A stretch of 60,004 nt of DNA from Synergistaceae bacterium (GCA_022837505.1 JALHFZ010000005.1:1-60004); one strand, 5' to 3'. Shown: positions 17,484-27,664, counted from the stretch's first letter. Numbers and translations: made by a program. Notes: generated by a model from the sequence alone, not told the origin.

Positions 17484-18575
17484 GTGAAGCGGACGATTTT
17501 TTACGATGATCACATTGCAGCGGGCGGAAAGATGGTGGACTTCGGCGGCTGGGAGCTGCCCGTCCAGTATGGTTCCGGAATCATCGAGGAACATAAGAGG
17601 GTCCGGACAGCAGCGGGGCTGTTCGACGTCTCCCATATGGGGGAGGTAAGCGTCAAGGGTCCAAAGGCGGAGGAATGGCTTGAGGGGATGGTGACGAACA
17701 CCATCGCCGCCATGGAGGACGGGCAGGTTATCTATACCTTCCTCTGCTACCCCAACGGCGGCGTAGTGGACGATCTTCTCGTCTACCGGAAGTCCCGGGA
17801 GGATTATTTCCTCGTGGTGAATGCGTCGAACGCGGAGAAGGATGTGGAGTGGCTTTCCGACCATGTGAGGGAGGGCGTTGAGGTGGAGGACCTTTCCTCC
17901 CGCCTGAGCGAGCTTGCTCTCCAGGGACCGAAAGCCGAGGAGATCCTGAAGAAGGTGGCCTCCTTTGACCCTTCGGCCCTCGGGTTTTTCCGTTTCGTGG
18001 AGAATGTCGAAGTGGCAGGGGTGAAGTCCCTGGTCTCCCGCACGGGGTACACCGGCGAAGACGGTTTCGAGATCTATTTCCCCTGGGATGAAGGGCGGCA
18101 GGTATGGAAGGCCCTCATGGAGGCGGGGGAGGAGTTCGGCCTTCTTCCCGCCGGCCTCGGAAGCCGGGACAGCCTCCGCTTCGAGGCGGGGCTTCCCCTC
18201 TATGGCCATGAGCTTTCCGCCTCCATCACACCCCTGGAGGCGGGACTCGGCTATTTCGTCCATCTCGACAAGGATTTCATCGGTTCTGTCCCCCTCGCCG
18301 CCATCAAGAAGCACGGCATCCCCCGGAAGATCATCGGCCTCGAGATGGTCGACAAGGGGATCCCCCGGGAGCACTACGAGGTTCGGGCGAAGGGAAGAAC
18401 CGTTGGCAGGGTCACCAGCGGAGGATTTTCCCCGACCCTGGACAAGAGCCTCGCCTCAGCCCTGGTGGACGCCGATGCGGCCGACGGGGAGGAGTTCCTC
18501 ATCGTCATCCACGGCAGGGAAAAGCGGGCGAAGAGGACAAAACGCCCCTTCTACAAGAAAAACTATAAACGGTAG
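17484..18575 (+). CDS. gcvT: Glycine cleavage system T protein (aminomethyltransferase)
   Basis: GcvT moves the methylene group from aminomethyl-lipoyl GcvH to tetrahydrofolate and releases ammonia. The 363-residue length is normal. The N-terminal FGGWELPVQYGSGIIEEH, GLFDVSHMGEV and RTGYTGEDGFEIYF (folate-binding region with the catalytic Asp nearby) are all conserved. It starts with GTG after GGAAGGTGG. The C-terminus ends in a lysine- and arginine-rich tail (KRAKRTKRPFYKKNYKR) longer than usual. gcvH follows 19 nt downstream. Confidence 0.95.
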   Translation: MKRTIFYDDHIAAGGKMVDFGGWELPVQYGSGIIEEHKRVRTAAGLFDVSHMGEVSVKGPKAEEWLEGMVTNTIAAMEDGQVIYTFLCYPNGGVVDDLLVYRKSREDYFLVVNASNAEKDVEWLSDHVREGVEVEDLSSRLSELALQGPKAEEILKKVASFDPSALGFFRFVENVEVAGVKSLVSRTGYTGEDGFEIYFPWDEGRQVWKALMEAGEEFGLLPAGLGSRDSLRFEAGLPLYGHELSASITPLEAGLGYFVHLDKDFIGSVPLAAIKKHGIPRKIIGLEMVDKGIPREHYEVRAKGRTVGRVTSGGFSPTLDKSLASALVDADAADGEEFLIVIHGREKRAKRTKRPFYKKNYKR

Positions 18576-18594
18576 AACCGAAGGAGGAAGAAAA

Positions 18595-18996
18595 ATGGCG
18601 AAAGTACAGAAGGATCTGAAATACACGGAAAATCACGAGTGGGCGAAGATAGAGGGAAAGACCATGAAGGTGGGGGTCACCGACTACGCCCAGCACGCCA
18701 TGGGGGACATCGTCTACGTCGAGCTTCCCGACACGGGGGCCGATTTCAGGGCGGGAGAGGATCTGTGCGTCATCGAGTCGGTGAAGGGCGCCAACGACGT
18801 TTATTCCCCCCTGAGCGGCAAGGTCACGGAGGTCAATTCAGAACTTGAGGATTCTCCCGAGCTGATCAATTCCGACCCCTACGGAAGCTGGATCGCCGAG
18901 ATGGAACTGTCCGACCCCTCCGAAGGGGACAAACTTCTGGACGGGGAGGCCTACGAAAAGCTCTGCGAAAAGCTCGAAGCGGAAGAGGGTGAATAA
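18595..18996 (+). CDS. gcvH: Glycine cleavage system H protein
   Basis: This 133-residue lipoyl carrier shuttles the aminomethyl intermediate between the P, T and L proteins. The lipoylation site is K64 in VIESVKGANDVYSP, surrounded by YTENHEWAKIEG and GVTDYAQHAMGDIVYVELP. A strong AAGGAGGAAG precedes the ATG at 18595. gcvPA starts 3 nt after the stop. A longer frame upstream overlaps gcvT and is not the gene. Confidence 0.96.
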   Translation: MAKVQKDLKYTENHEWAKIEGKTMKVGVTDYAQHAMGDIVYVELPDTGADFRAGEDLCVIESVKGANDVYSPLSGKVTEVNSELEDSPELINSDPYGSWIAEMELSDPSEGDKLLDGEAYEKLCEKLEAEEGE

Positions 18997-18999
18997 CCC

Positions 19000-20346
19000 A
19001 TGCACAGATATCTGCCCCATACACCCTCCCAGAGGGAGGAGATGCTTCAGGCCGTAGGAGTGCCGGATATAGACGCTCTTTTCGCCGATATCCCCCAGTC
19101 TCTGCGGCTGAAGCAGGATCTGAAGATCCCCGCAGCCCTCTCCGAACTCGAGCTTGCAAGGGAAATGACGGCTCTGGCGGAGGAGAACGCAAGCGCGGAC
19201 AAGTATGCCTGCTTCCTGGGCGCAGGAATCTACGATCATTTCATCCCCACGGCGGTGAACCACCTCGCCGGACGGTCGGAGTTTCTCACGAGCTACACCC
19301 CCTATCAGCCGGAGGTGAGCCAGGGGACCCTCCAGACCATCTTCGAGTACCAGACCATGGTCTGCGAACTCACTGGAATGGACGTGTCCAACGCCTCCAT
19401 GTACGACGGCGCGACGGCCATGGCGGAGGCGGCCTTCATGGCCGCCGCTTCGGCGAAACGGAAAGGGATCGTCGTGGCCCGGACGGTCAACCCCCAGTAC
19501 AGGCAGGTTCTCAAGACCTATGCCCCCTATCAGCAGCTCACGGTGGAGGAAGCCCTCTTCGGGAACGGGCAGACCGATATGGCCGACCTCGAAAAGAAAC
19601 TCTCCTCCGACACGGCGGCCCTCATCGTTCAGAGCCCGAACTTCTTCGGGTGCCTCGAGGATCTCGAGGCCCTCGGACAGGCGGCCAAAAAAGCGGGAGC
19701 CCTCTTCGTGGTTGTCACCGATCTTCTGGCCCTTTCCCTCCTCGAGCCCCCTTCCGCCTTCGGTGCGGACGTGGTGGTGGGGGAGGGGCAGCCCATGGGG
19801 AACAGCATGAACTTCGGAGGCCCCGGCTTCGGCTTCTTCGCCGTGACGAAGCAGTACATGCGCAAGATCCCCGGCCGGGTGGTGGGCCAGACGGTGGACC
19901 GGAAGGGGAACAGGGCCTGGGTGCTCACTCTTCAGGCCCGGGAGCAGCATATCCGCAGGGAGAAGGCTACCTCCAACATCTGCTCGAACCATAATCTGAA
20001 TATCGTCATGGCCACGATCTATATGAGCCTGATGGGGAAGGAAGGCCTCCGGGAGGCCGCTGCGGCCTGCATGAAAAAGGCCGCGTACACGAAGAAGCTC
20101 CTCCTCGACGGAGGAAAATTCGAATCCCTCTCTGACGCTCCCTTTTTCCGGGAGTTTCTCGTGAAATGCTCCGAGGACCCCGCTTCCCTCAATGCCCGGC
20201 TCTTCGATAAGGGGATCATAGGAGGATACGACGTCTCCGAAGACTACCCGGAGCTTGAAAAGGGATGGCTCGTGGCCGTCACGGAGAAACGGACGGCGGA
20301 AGAGATTGCCGCTTTTGCGGAAACAGCAGGGAGGGATGAGAAATGA
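19000..20346 (+). CDS. gcvPA: Glycine dehydrogenase (decarboxylating) subunit 1
   Basis: This 448-residue protein is the N-terminal half of P protein in organisms that split it into two subunits. Motifs include PHTPSQREEMLQAVG, GAGIYDHFIPTAVNHL, SYTPYQPEVSQGTLQ, ASMYDGATAMAEAA and NFGGPGFGFFAV. It forms a heterotetramer with GcvPB and has no PLP lysine of its own. Its stop overlaps the gcvPB start by 4 nt, fitting equal expression. Confidence 0.96.
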   Translation: MHRYLPHTPSQREEMLQAVGVPDIDALFADIPQSLRLKQDLKIPAALSELELAREMTALAEENASADKYACFLGAGIYDHFIPTAVNHLAGRSEFLTSYTPYQPEVSQGTLQTIFEYQTMVCELTGMDVSNASMYDGATAMAEAAFMAAASAKRKGIVVARTVNPQYRQVLKTYAPYQQLTVEEALFGNGQTDMADLEKKLSSDTAALIVQSPNFFGCLEDLEALGQAAKKAGALFVVVTDLLALSLLEPPSAFGADVVVGEGQPMGNSMNFGGPGFGFFAVTKQYMRKIPGRVVGQTVDRKGNRAWVLTLQAREQHIRREKATSNICSNHNLNIVMATIYMSLMGKEGLREAAAACMKKAAYTKKLLLDGGKFESLSDAPFFREFLVKCSEDPASLNARLFDKGIIGGYDVSEDYPELEKGWLVAVTEKRTAEEIAAFAETAGRDEK

Positions 20347-21809
20347 TCCGGCACGTGGACCCCATTTTCGAGAAGAGCGTTCCGGGAAGAAAGGGGTACT
20401 CTCTGCCCCCCCTCGACATCCCTGAGGAAAAAATCGAATCCCTTCTTCCGGAAAAGTTCGCCCGGAAGACGAAGGCAGAGCTCCCCGAAGTGAGCGAGGT
20501 GGACGTGGTGCGCCATTTCACCCGCCTCTCCCAGCTCAACTTCGGCGTGGATGAGGGGCTGTACCCCCTCGGTTCCTGCACGATGAAGTACAATCCCAAG
20601 ATCAACGAGGATATGGCCCGCCTTCCGGGGTTCTCCCAGATTCACCCCCTGCAGAACCCCGATACGGTACAGGGAGCCCTCGCCCTGATGCACGAACTCT
20701 CCGCCATGCTTGCGGAGATCACGGGGATGAGTGCCGTCACCCTCCAGCCCGCCGCGGGAGCCCACGGAGAACTGACGGGGATCATGATCATCAAGGCCTA
20801 TCACGAATCCCGGGGGGATTCGAAGCGGACGAAGATGATCGTTCCGGACACGGCCCACGGCACGAACCCCGCATCCTGCTCCGTGGCGGGGTACGACATG
20901 GTGGAGGTGAAGTCGAACAGCCGGGGGAACGTGGATATCCCGGCCCTCAAAGAACACCTGTCCGACGAAATCGCCGGAATCATGCTCACCAACCCCAACA
21001 CCCTTGGCCTCTTCGAGGAGGATATCCTTGAGATGGCCAGGCTCGTCCATGAGGCGGGGGGGCTGCTCTACTACGACGGAGCCAATGCCAACGCCATCCT
21101 CGGAAAGGCCCGCCCCGGCGACATGGGGTTCGACGTGATCCACCTCAACCTGCACAAGTCCTTCAGCACCCCCCACGGCGGAGGGGGCCCCGGATCGGGC
21201 CCTGTGGGCGTCTGTGAAAATCTGGCGGAATTCCTCCCCGTCCCCGTCATCGGAAAAAAAGGTGACCGTTTCTTCTTCGACTACGACCGCCCGAAATCCA
21301 TCGGACGGGTCCGGTCCTTCTACGGGAATTTCGGCGTCCTGGTACGGGCCTACACCTACATCCGCACCATGGGCCCCGACGGACTCAGAGCCGTTTCCGA
21401 GGGGGCGGTTCTCAACGCCAACTACGCCCAGACAGCTCTGAAAAAGGACTTCGCCCTCCCCTTCGACAGAATATGCAAGCACGAATTCGTCTTGTCGGGA
21501 AAGAAGCAGAAGGCGGAGTCGGGCGTGACGACCCTCGATATGGCCAAGCGGCTCATCGACTACGGTTTCCATCCGCCCACGATTTACTTCCCCCAGATCG
21601 TCGAGGAGGCCATCATGGTGGAGCCCCCCGAGACGGAGAGCAGGGAAGAGCTCGACGCCTTCATCGGGGCCATGAAGTCCGTAGCCCGGGAGGCTCGGGA
21701 GAACCCTGAAATCTTCAAGGACGCCCCCTGCAGCACCATCGTCTCGAGGCTCGACGAAACCCTCGCGGCGAGGAAGCCCGTCCTCCGGTGGAGCCCGGAA
21801 GAAGAGTAG
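20343..21809 (+). CDS. gcvPB: Glycine dehydrogenase (decarboxylating) subunit 2
   Basis: This is the PLP-carrying half of split P protein, 488 residues. The Schiff-base lysine is K272 in HLNLHKSFSTPHGGGGPG. LGSCTMKYNPKINE, TAHGTNPASC and YDGANANAILG are further signature blocks. It decarboxylates glycine and loads the aminomethyl group on GcvH. It is translationally coupled to gcvPA. A GC-rich hairpin follows before lpd. Confidence 0.96.
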   Translation: MIRHVDPIFEKSVPGRKGYSLPPLDIPEEKIESLLPEKFARKTKAELPEVSEVDVVRHFTRLSQLNFGVDEGLYPLGSCTMKYNPKINEDMARLPGFSQIHPLQNPDTVQGALALMHELSAMLAEITGMSAVTLQPAAGAHGELTGIMIIKAYHESRGDSKRTKMIVPDTAHGTNPASCSVAGYDMVEVKSNSRGNVDIPALKEHLSDEIAGIMLTNPNTLGLFEEDILEMARLVHEAGGLLYYDGANANAILGKARPGDMGFDVIHLNLHKSFSTPHGGGGPGSGPVGVCENLAEFLPVPVIGKKGDRFFFDYDRPKSIGRVRSFYGNFGVLVRAYTYIRTMGPDGLRAVSEGAVLNANYAQTALKKDFALPFDRICKHEFVLSGKKQKAESGVTTLDMAKRLIDYGFHPPTIYFPQIVEEAIMVEPPETESREELDAFIGAMKSVAREARENPEIFKDAPCSTIVSRLDETLAARKPVLRWSPEEE

Positions 21810-21831
21810 CGCGGAAAGGAAGAACTGCCAG

Positions 21832-21868
21832 GGGGCCCGGGCGCAGTCTGAACCGGGCCCCTATATTT
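21832..21868 (+). terminator. Hairpin with T-rich tail between gcvPB and lpd
   Basis: GGGGCCCGG (21832-21840) and CCGGGCCCC (21853-21861) form a 9-bp GC stem with a 12-nt loop, followed by TATATTTT. It may reduce read-through into lpd rather than stop it fully. Confidence 0.55.
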
Positions 21869-21899
21869 TCGAAAAACAGGAGAGAAGAGGAGGAGCGCC

Positions 21900-23249
21900 A
21901 TGTACGATCTGATAATTCTCGGGGGCGGCCCGGGGGGCACGAGAGCCGCCGAACTGGCTGGCAAGGCCGGGCTTAAAACCCTGGTCATCGAGATGGACCG
22001 CCTCGGTGGGACCTGCCTCAACAGGGGGTGCATCCCCACGAAGGCCTACTACGCTTCCCTCGTGGGAGGCCGGGTCCCTCCGGAGGAGATGTGGAGCTAC
22101 CGGGAGGGGATTGTAAAGAAGCTCGGCGAGGGAATTTCGACCCTGATGAAGATGTCCGGGGCGGAGATCCTCCGGGGAAGGGGAAAAATCATCTCGGCGG
22201 AAGGGGTGAAAATCCTCGAGGTGGAGACCGCCGACGGAGTAAAGAGGGTCAAGGGAAAACGCCTCCTCCTCGCTTCCGGTGCCCGCTCCCTCCCCCTTGA
22301 ATTTGAAGGGGCCGATCTTCCCGGAGTGCTGACCGGTGACTGGGCCGTCACCGATCCGGACCTGTGGAAGTACCCCGAGACGGATGAGGTGAAGAGTGTT
22401 GCCATTATCGGAGCCGGGGTGATCGCCGCGGAGTTCGCCGTCCTCCTCCGCCGCATGGGGAAGGAAGTGACCATACTGAAGCACTCCGATCAGCTTCTTC
22501 GAAGGGCTGACCGGGACATAAAGAAAAAACTGGCCCAGTCCTTCAAAAAAATGAAGATCGCCCTCGTGGATTACTTCTCCCCCGAGAAAGCGGCTGCCGA
22601 AGGGGGCAAAATCCGGCTCAGGGGAAAAACCCGGGAGGGGGAGTACGAACTGCTCTGCGACCGCCTGCTTCTCGCATCGAGCATGGTCCCTGTTCTGGAC
22701 GGATACGGCCTTGAGAACACATCCGTAAAGCACTCGGAAAAAGGGATCGCCGTCAATTCCCATATGGAGACCAATCTTCCGGGGGTTTACGCCCTTGGGG
22801 ACGTCACCGGCGGGATGATGCTCGCCCATCTGGCTGAGTACCAGGCCCTGAGCGCGGTGGAACATATGCTGGGGCGGGAATATACAATAGAAAAGGATCA
22901 TGTTCCCTGGTGCGTCTTCAGCGATCCCGAGATCGCAGCGGTGGGGCTGAGCGAGGACGAAGCCGAGAGGCGGGGGATAGCCGTAAAGACCGCCCGGGCC
23001 TATTTCCTCGGAAACGGAATGGCCCTCGCCATGAACAGCACCGACGGCTTTATAAAAGTCCTGGCCTCGAAGGAGGACGACACCCTTCTCGGCGTTCATA
23101 TCATCGGCCCCGAGGCGGCCTCCCTGATCGGCGAGGCGGCCCTCGCGGTGGGGCACAGGATGAAGGCCGCCGACGTCGCCCGGACGATCCACCCCCATCC
23201 GACCCTGACGGAATGCTTCAAGGATGCCCTCTTCCGCCTTGAAGAGTGA
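21900..23249 (+). CDS. lpdA: Dihydrolipoamide dehydrogenase (L protein of glycine cleavage)
   Basis: This 449-residue flavoprotein reoxidises dihydrolipoyl-GcvH with NAD+. Seen are the FAD site ILGGGPGGTRAAELA, the redox pair C39 and C44 in GGTCLNRGCIPTKA, the NAD site AIIGAGVIAAEFAVLLRRMG, YALGDVTGGMMLAHLA, and the C-terminal acid/base IHPHPTLTE. The ATG has GAGGAGCGCC upstream. Its placement after gcvPB marks it as the dedicated L protein of this operon, although it could also serve other complexes. Confidence 0.93.
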   Translation: MYDLIILGGGPGGTRAAELAGKAGLKTLVIEMDRLGGTCLNRGCIPTKAYYASLVGGRVPPEEMWSYREGIVKKLGEGISTLMKMSGAEILRGRGKIISAEGVKILEVETADGVKRVKGKRLLLASGARSLPLEFEGADLPGVLTGDWAVTDPDLWKYPETDEVKSVAIIGAGVIAAEFAVLLRRMGKEVTILKHSDQLLRRADRDIKKKLAQSFKKMKIALVDYFSPEKAAAEGGKIRLRGKTREGEYELLCDRLLLASSMVPVLDGYGLENTSVKHSEKGIAVNSHMETNLPGVYALGDVTGGMMLAHLAEYQALSAVEHMLGREYTIEKDHVPWCVFSDPEIAAVGLSEDEAERRGIAVKTARAYFLGNGMALAMNSTDGFIKVLASKEDDTLLGVHIIGPEAASLIGEAALAVGHRMKAADVARTIHPHPTLTECFKDALFRLEE

Positions 23250-23304
23250 CAGACAGCAGCACAGCAGTGAAAAACAGATTGTACCCCCGAAGGAGAAGGA
23301 CCGG

Positions 23305-24168
23305 ATGATCCCTTTCATGAAGATGCACGGAAACGGAAATGATTTTATCCTTATAGACAACCGGGACGGAGGGTTTTCTTCCTTCGATCTTTCCGCCCTC
23401 GCCCGGCGGGCCTGCCGCCGCCGCTCCTCCCTCGGGGCGGACGGAATACTGGTTGTGGAAAAGGCCTCCCAGGCCGATTTCGCCATGAGGCTCTTCAACG
23501 CCGACGGGAGCGAGGGGGAGATGTGCGGCAACGGAGCCCGGTGCATCGCCCGGTATGCCTTCGAGAAGGGGATCGCCGGATCAGACCAGTCCTTCTCCAC
23601 CCTGGCGGGGATTATGAGGGCGGTGGTGGACCCTCCCTTCGTCGACCTGGCCATGGGGGAAGTTCCCCTGGCGGAGGGATGGTTCAACCGTTCCCTCTCC
23701 GTGGCCGGACGGACCTTTCCGGCCTCTTTTCTGTGGGTGGGGGTTCCCCACGCCCTTCTCTTTCCTTCCGAGGAGCTGTCCCGGGAGGAGATGGTCGGGA
23801 TCGGCAGAAAGCTCCGTTACGATACTCTTCTCTTCCCCGAGGGGGCGAACGTCAGCTTCGTCAGGGAGGGACCCGAAGGGTCCGTTTATTCCGTAACCTA
23901 TGAGCGGGGAGTGGAGGACCTCACCGACTCCTGCGGCACAGGGTCCACCGCATCGGCGGCAGCCTGGCTGCTCCGCGGAGAGACCCCGTCCGCCCCTGTC
24001 TCCCTGGATGTGATCAACCCCGGAGGGGTCAACCGGGTCTTCCTCGATTTTGCCCCGGACGGAGCTTCCTTTCAGGCTTCCCTCCGGGGACGGACCGTAA
24101 TCGTGGCCGAAGGTACACTTTTTGAACAAGATGAGAGCTTAAATGTTATAATTGAAAGGGAAAAATAA
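23305..24168 (+). CDS. dapF: Diaminopimelate epimerase
   Basis: This 287-residue enzyme interconverts LL- and meso-diaminopimelate for peptidoglycan and lysine synthesis. It begins MIPFMKMHGNGNDFILIDN. The two catalytic cysteines are C74 in GEMCGNGARCIARYA and C210 in TDSCGTGSTASAAAW. The ATG at 23305 follows AAGGAGAAGG; an open frame extends further upstream into the lpd end but lacks conservation. It lies 55 nt after lpd on the same strand, probably as a passenger of the gcv transcript. Confidence 0.93.
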   Translation: MIPFMKMHGNGNDFILIDNRDGGFSSFDLSALARRACRRRSSLGADGILVVEKASQADFAMRLFNADGSEGEMCGNGARCIARYAFEKGIAGSDQSFSTLAGIMRAVVDPPFVDLAMGEVPLAEGWFNRSLSVAGRTFPASFLWVGVPHALLFPSEELSREEMVGIGRKLRYDTLLFPEGANVSFVREGPEGSVYSVTYERGVEDLTDSCGTGSTASAAAWLLRGETPSAPVSLDVINPGGVNRVFLDFAPDGASFQASLRGRTVIVAEGTLFEQDESLNVIIEREK

Positions 24169-24217
24169 ATTCGCCCCTCATATACAGAGTGCATGGGGGT
24201 GAAAAGGAGGCCTCGCC

Positions 24218-27200
24218 ATGAAAAAAAACAAAATGCTCATCGCCGTCTTTGCAGTTCTTGCCCTTGCGGGCGTTCTTCTCATCGGGGCCAGTATGGATTT
24301 CGGAGGCCCCCTGGTGGTATCAAAAGCCCGGGAGGCCGTCCGGGAACTGCTGGGAGCAGAACTCTCCGTAGGGGGAGTTCGGGGCAACCCCTTCAAGGGG
24401 TACACCCTTGATGATGTTGCCATAGTCAAGGATAAAAAACCCCTCCTGGCCGCAGGGTACATGGGGGCGAAGGTCAGGGTCGCTTCCCTTCTCTCGGGCT
24501 CTCCGAAGCTCGAACTCCTCTCCCTGGGCGAGGTGAACCTCGACGCCGACAGGGTTGCCGCTCAGGTGGCCTCCATGGATTTATCCGGCGGAGGGGGGGA
24601 TATGCCCGTGGAAAAGATCATGCTTGAAAACAGCACGGTCACCTCCCGCTGGGCCGCGGCCAGGGTGAACACCCTCGGCATGTCCTTCAGCGGAAAGACG
24701 ATCGCCTCGGATGTGGACATGACCGTCAATGCCGTTCCGGTGAAGGGGAAGATCTCCGCAGTCCTCGACGGATCGATTGTGACCGTGACCGCCCTCGATC
24801 TGGCCGTGGGGGAGGGAAAGCTTTCCGCCGCGGGGAAGGTTGCCCCCGAACTCGACGTAACCGGAGAGGCGAAAGGGCTTGATCTGAAGGAGCTCATAGC
24901 CTTCTGGCCGGTAGTTCCCCCCGAAGGGTTCGAGGGAAAGGTCTCGGCCTCCTTCACCGGAAAGGGTCAGTGGAACAGCCCCGCCCTTGCGGGTACGGTG
25001 GACTACAACGGAAAAGCCCTCCTGGGGTATCCCGTGGATTCGGTAAAGGGAAAATGGGCCTTCGCGGAAAAGAAGCTCTCCGTGACGGACCTCGACGCCC
25101 GGGTGCTCTCCATGCCCCTCCAGGGGAGGATGACCTTGGCCATGGGCAAGGAGGCTCCCGAGGTAGACCTTGTTCTTTCAGGCACGAAGATCGATATCGG
25201 TCAGCTGAATCAGCTCTACCCTCAGCTTGCTGACGTCTCAGGGGAAGTGGACAAGTTCACCATCAGCCTGGCTGGAACGTCAACGAAACTTGACGGAGTG
25301 GTGGAGTTCAGCGCGCCGACGATCCGCGCCTACGGATACACTGTGAGCAATACCGCCGCTCAGGTGAAGGTCTCCCCCAAAGAGGCGAAGGTAAGCGGCA
25401 AATCCAGTTTCGAAGGAGCCCCCCTCACCCTCCAGGGGACTGTGAACGACTACATGAGTGCGCCCAAGCTCAACCTGACGGCGAACATCCGCTCCTTCAA
25501 CCTCGCCGCAGCGGCGAAACTCTTCCCCCAGATGAAAGAGCTCGCTCCCGGAGGAAAGGCCAACGGCGATTTCGTCATCAAGGGGACAGCAGCTTCTCCC
25601 CAGATATCAGGGAAAATCTGGAGCGATAAGCTCACCGTGAAAACTGAAGTTCTCGAAAATCCCGTGGCGGTCTTTGCCATGAAGGGGGAGCAGGTCGCCC
25701 TCGAACGGGTCTCGGCCCTGGTGAGGGGAACTCCTCTCTCCGCGTCGGGAACATACGGGCCAGACCAGAAATTGAACCTGACGGTCTCCCTTGAGAAGGT
25801 TCAGCCCGGCGCCCTCGTCGCCTTCCTCCCGGCCATGGCCGGCTACGATCTCAAGGGGACGGTGAGCGGGCAGGGAAAGATTACCGGAACGACCGCTTCT
25901 CCGAAGATCGACCTGAACTTCTCCTCCCCGAGCCTCAGCGTCGCCGGTCTCGCCGCATTTAAGGATCTGAAGGGGGAGACCTCCCTGGCCGGAGATATGG
26001 CGGCCATGGGCAAGGCCGACCTCGACCTTGTCCTCTCCGCCGGGTCGGCTACGGTGATGGACCTGGCTCTGTCGAACCTGGCAGGGAAGATCAAAAAGAC
26101 AGGCTCTACCCTCAATCTAACCTCCCTCACCGCAGCGAGCGGCAAGGGCTCCCTCTCGGGAGCCGGAACGGTCACCCTCCCCGCAGGGCAGAACCCCGGG
26201 GCAGTGGATCTCACCATCGCCGTCAAGGGCGCGGATCTCGCCGCCCTCTCCTCTGCGGCGGGAACAGCCATGCCTCTGGGCGGCGCCGTGGACGGCACGA
26301 TCGCCGTGAAGGGTCCTCTGACCAATCCGTCGGTGAATGTTCAGGCGACCTCACCCCGGGTTTCCGTCGCCGGAATGGCTGGTACGGACGTTGCCCTCGC
26401 CCTCACCGGCAGCGCCGAGAGAATGACCATAGACAGCTTCTCCGCCTCTTTCGGAGGAGGAACTCTCTCCGGCACGGGGACGGCCGAACTGAAGGGAGCC
26501 CCCGCGGTCACCGTCGACCTTGCGGCGAAGGATCTTGACCTCAAGGCCCTGACTTCGGGCATGAAGGACGCCGCCGCTTTGGGGATCAGCGGAAGGGTGA
26601 ACGGATCCTTCAAAGGCCGGTTTGCCGGAACGTCCGGCAAGGGTGAAGGGGTTCTCACATCCCCGGAGATCACCGTCAGAGGGCTGAAGATGACAAACAT
26701 CAGCGCCCCCCTTGTCCTGGACGGAACGGCCCTGGCGACCCGGGGCGCCACCGGGACCTTCTATGGCGGAACAATCCGCTCGAAGGAAACCCTGAATCTG
26801 GACACCTTCAAATTCACGGAGAACCTCACCTTCGAGGGGGTGGACGTCAATGCCGTTCTCCAGGCCTATACGGGAGGCCTGGACGGCTCCGTCACTGGCC
26901 TTGCCCGGGGGGAGGCCTCTCTCTCGGGAAGCCTGACGCCTAATATGACCTACTCGGGCAAAGGGAAGGCGACCATCGGCTCGGGTGCGGTCTCCGGCTT
27001 CCGGGGTCTTCAGGTCGCCACCGCCCTCTACGGAACATCGGGAGTGCGGTATGAACGGGTGGTCATCCCCTTTACCTTAGGCACCGGCAAAATCACCCTT
27101 GAGAAGGGGACGGAGGCCACGGCCCCCGCGAACGACCGTCTCTACACCTATCTCACCGCCCAGGGGCCCGTAGGCCCCAAGGGGGCCCTTGACCTTCAGG

Positions 27201-27658
27201 CGGCGGGCAATGTGAACATCCAGGTCCTCAACGCCCTGGCCGGAGGGGCCATAGGAGGGCTCACCGCCGGTTCTCTCGAGGATGCCCTCAGGGGAATCCT
27301 CGGAGGCGCCCAGCAGGGGCTTGAGAAAGCCGATTTCAGGGATATCTCCCTCCGCATCGGCGGCACGGTGGACGACCCGAAAATGTCGAATCTCAAGGTC
27401 GCTCCCGGGACGGCGGCCCCCCAGGGAACTCCTGCGGCGCCGGCCCCGGTGCAGCCGCCCAAGTCTATAGAGCAGAAAGTTCTCGACCAGATCATCAAGC
27501 CGAGTCAGCCTGCTCCGGCACCTGCACCTGAACCTGCACCAGCACCTGCTCCGGTCCCGCCGCCGGAGACCTCCCCCGTAAACCCTCCTCAGCAGGAGGA
27601 GCCCAAGAAACCGGAGGATTATCTCAAGGAAAAACTGCTCGACGCGATTTTCAAGTAG
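24218..27658 (+). CDS. Large AsmA-like envelope protein
   Basis: This 1146-residue protein has one N-terminal membrane anchor (KMLIAVFAVLALAGVLLIGA). A long region of repeated beta-strand segments of the AsmA/TamB type follows, rich in short patterns such as LSGTGTAEL and KGTAASPQISG. The domain near 900-1050 resembles the AsmA C-terminal region. The last 90 residues are Pro/Ala-rich (PAPAPEPAPAPAPVPPP) and end in a charged helix. Proteins of this class bridge inner and outer membranes and move phospholipids. It implies a diderm envelope. A TATAAT (24147) with a poorly spaced TTGAAC is upstream, and AAGGAGG precedes the ATG. A terminator follows, so it is probably a single-gene unit. Confidence 0.8.
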   Translation: MKKNKMLIAVFAVLALAGVLLIGASMDFGGPLVVSKAREAVRELLGAELSVGGVRGNPFKGYTLDDVAIVKDKKPLLAAGYMGAKVRVASLLSGSPKLELLSLGEVNLDADRVAAQVASMDLSGGGGDMPVEKIMLENSTVTSRWAAARVNTLGMSFSGKTIASDVDMTVNAVPVKGKISAVLDGSIVTVTALDLAVGEGKLSAAGKVAPELDVTGEAKGLDLKELIAFWPVVPPEGFEGKVSASFTGKGQWNSPALAGTVDYNGKALLGYPVDSVKGKWAFAEKKLSVTDLDARVLSMPLQGRMTLAMGKEAPEVDLVLSGTKIDIGQLNQLYPQLADVSGEVDKFTISLAGTSTKLDGVVEFSAPTIRAYGYTVSNTAAQVKVSPKEAKVSGKSSFEGAPLTLQGTVNDYMSAPKLNLTANIRSFNLAAAAKLFPQMKELAPGGKANGDFVIKGTAASPQISGKIWSDKLTVKTEVLENPVAVFAMKGEQVALERVSALVRGTPLSASGTYGPDQKLNLTVSLEKVQPGALVAFLPAMAGYDLKGTVSGQGKITGTTASPKIDLNFSSPSLSVAGLAAFKDLKGETSLAGDMAAMGKADLDLVLSAGSATVMDLALSNLAGKIKKTGSTLNLTSLTAASGKGSLSGAGTVTLPAGQNPGAVDLTIAVKGADLAALSSAAGTAMPLGGAVDGTIAVKGPLTNPSVNVQATSPRVSVAGMAGTDVALALTGSAERMTIDSFSASFGGGTLSGTGTAELKGAPAVTVDLAAKDLDLKALTSGMKDAAALGISGRVNGSFKGRFAGTSGKGEGVLTSPEITVRGLKMTNISAPLVLDGTALATRGATGTFYGGTIRSKETLNLDTFKFTENLTFEGVDVNAVLQAYTGGLDGSVTGLARGEASLSGSLTPNMTYSGKGKATIGSGAVSGFRGLQVATALYGTSGVRYERVVIPFTLGTGKITLEKGTEATAPANDRLYTYLTAQGPVGPKGALDLQAAGNVNIQVLNALAGGAIGGLTAGSLEDALRGILGGAQQGLEKADFRDISLRIGGTVDDPKMSNLKVAPGTAAPQGTPAAPAPVQPPKSIEQKVLDQIIKPSQPAPAPAPEPAPAPAPVPPPETSPVNPPQQEEPKKPEDYLKEKLLDAIFK

Positions 27659-27664
27659 ATGGAA

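Noticed and set aside
18838..21572. Long minus-strand frames opposite gcvPA and gcvPB
   Set aside because: Composition is typical of antisense to high-GC genes, and the plus-strand proteins are unmistakable.
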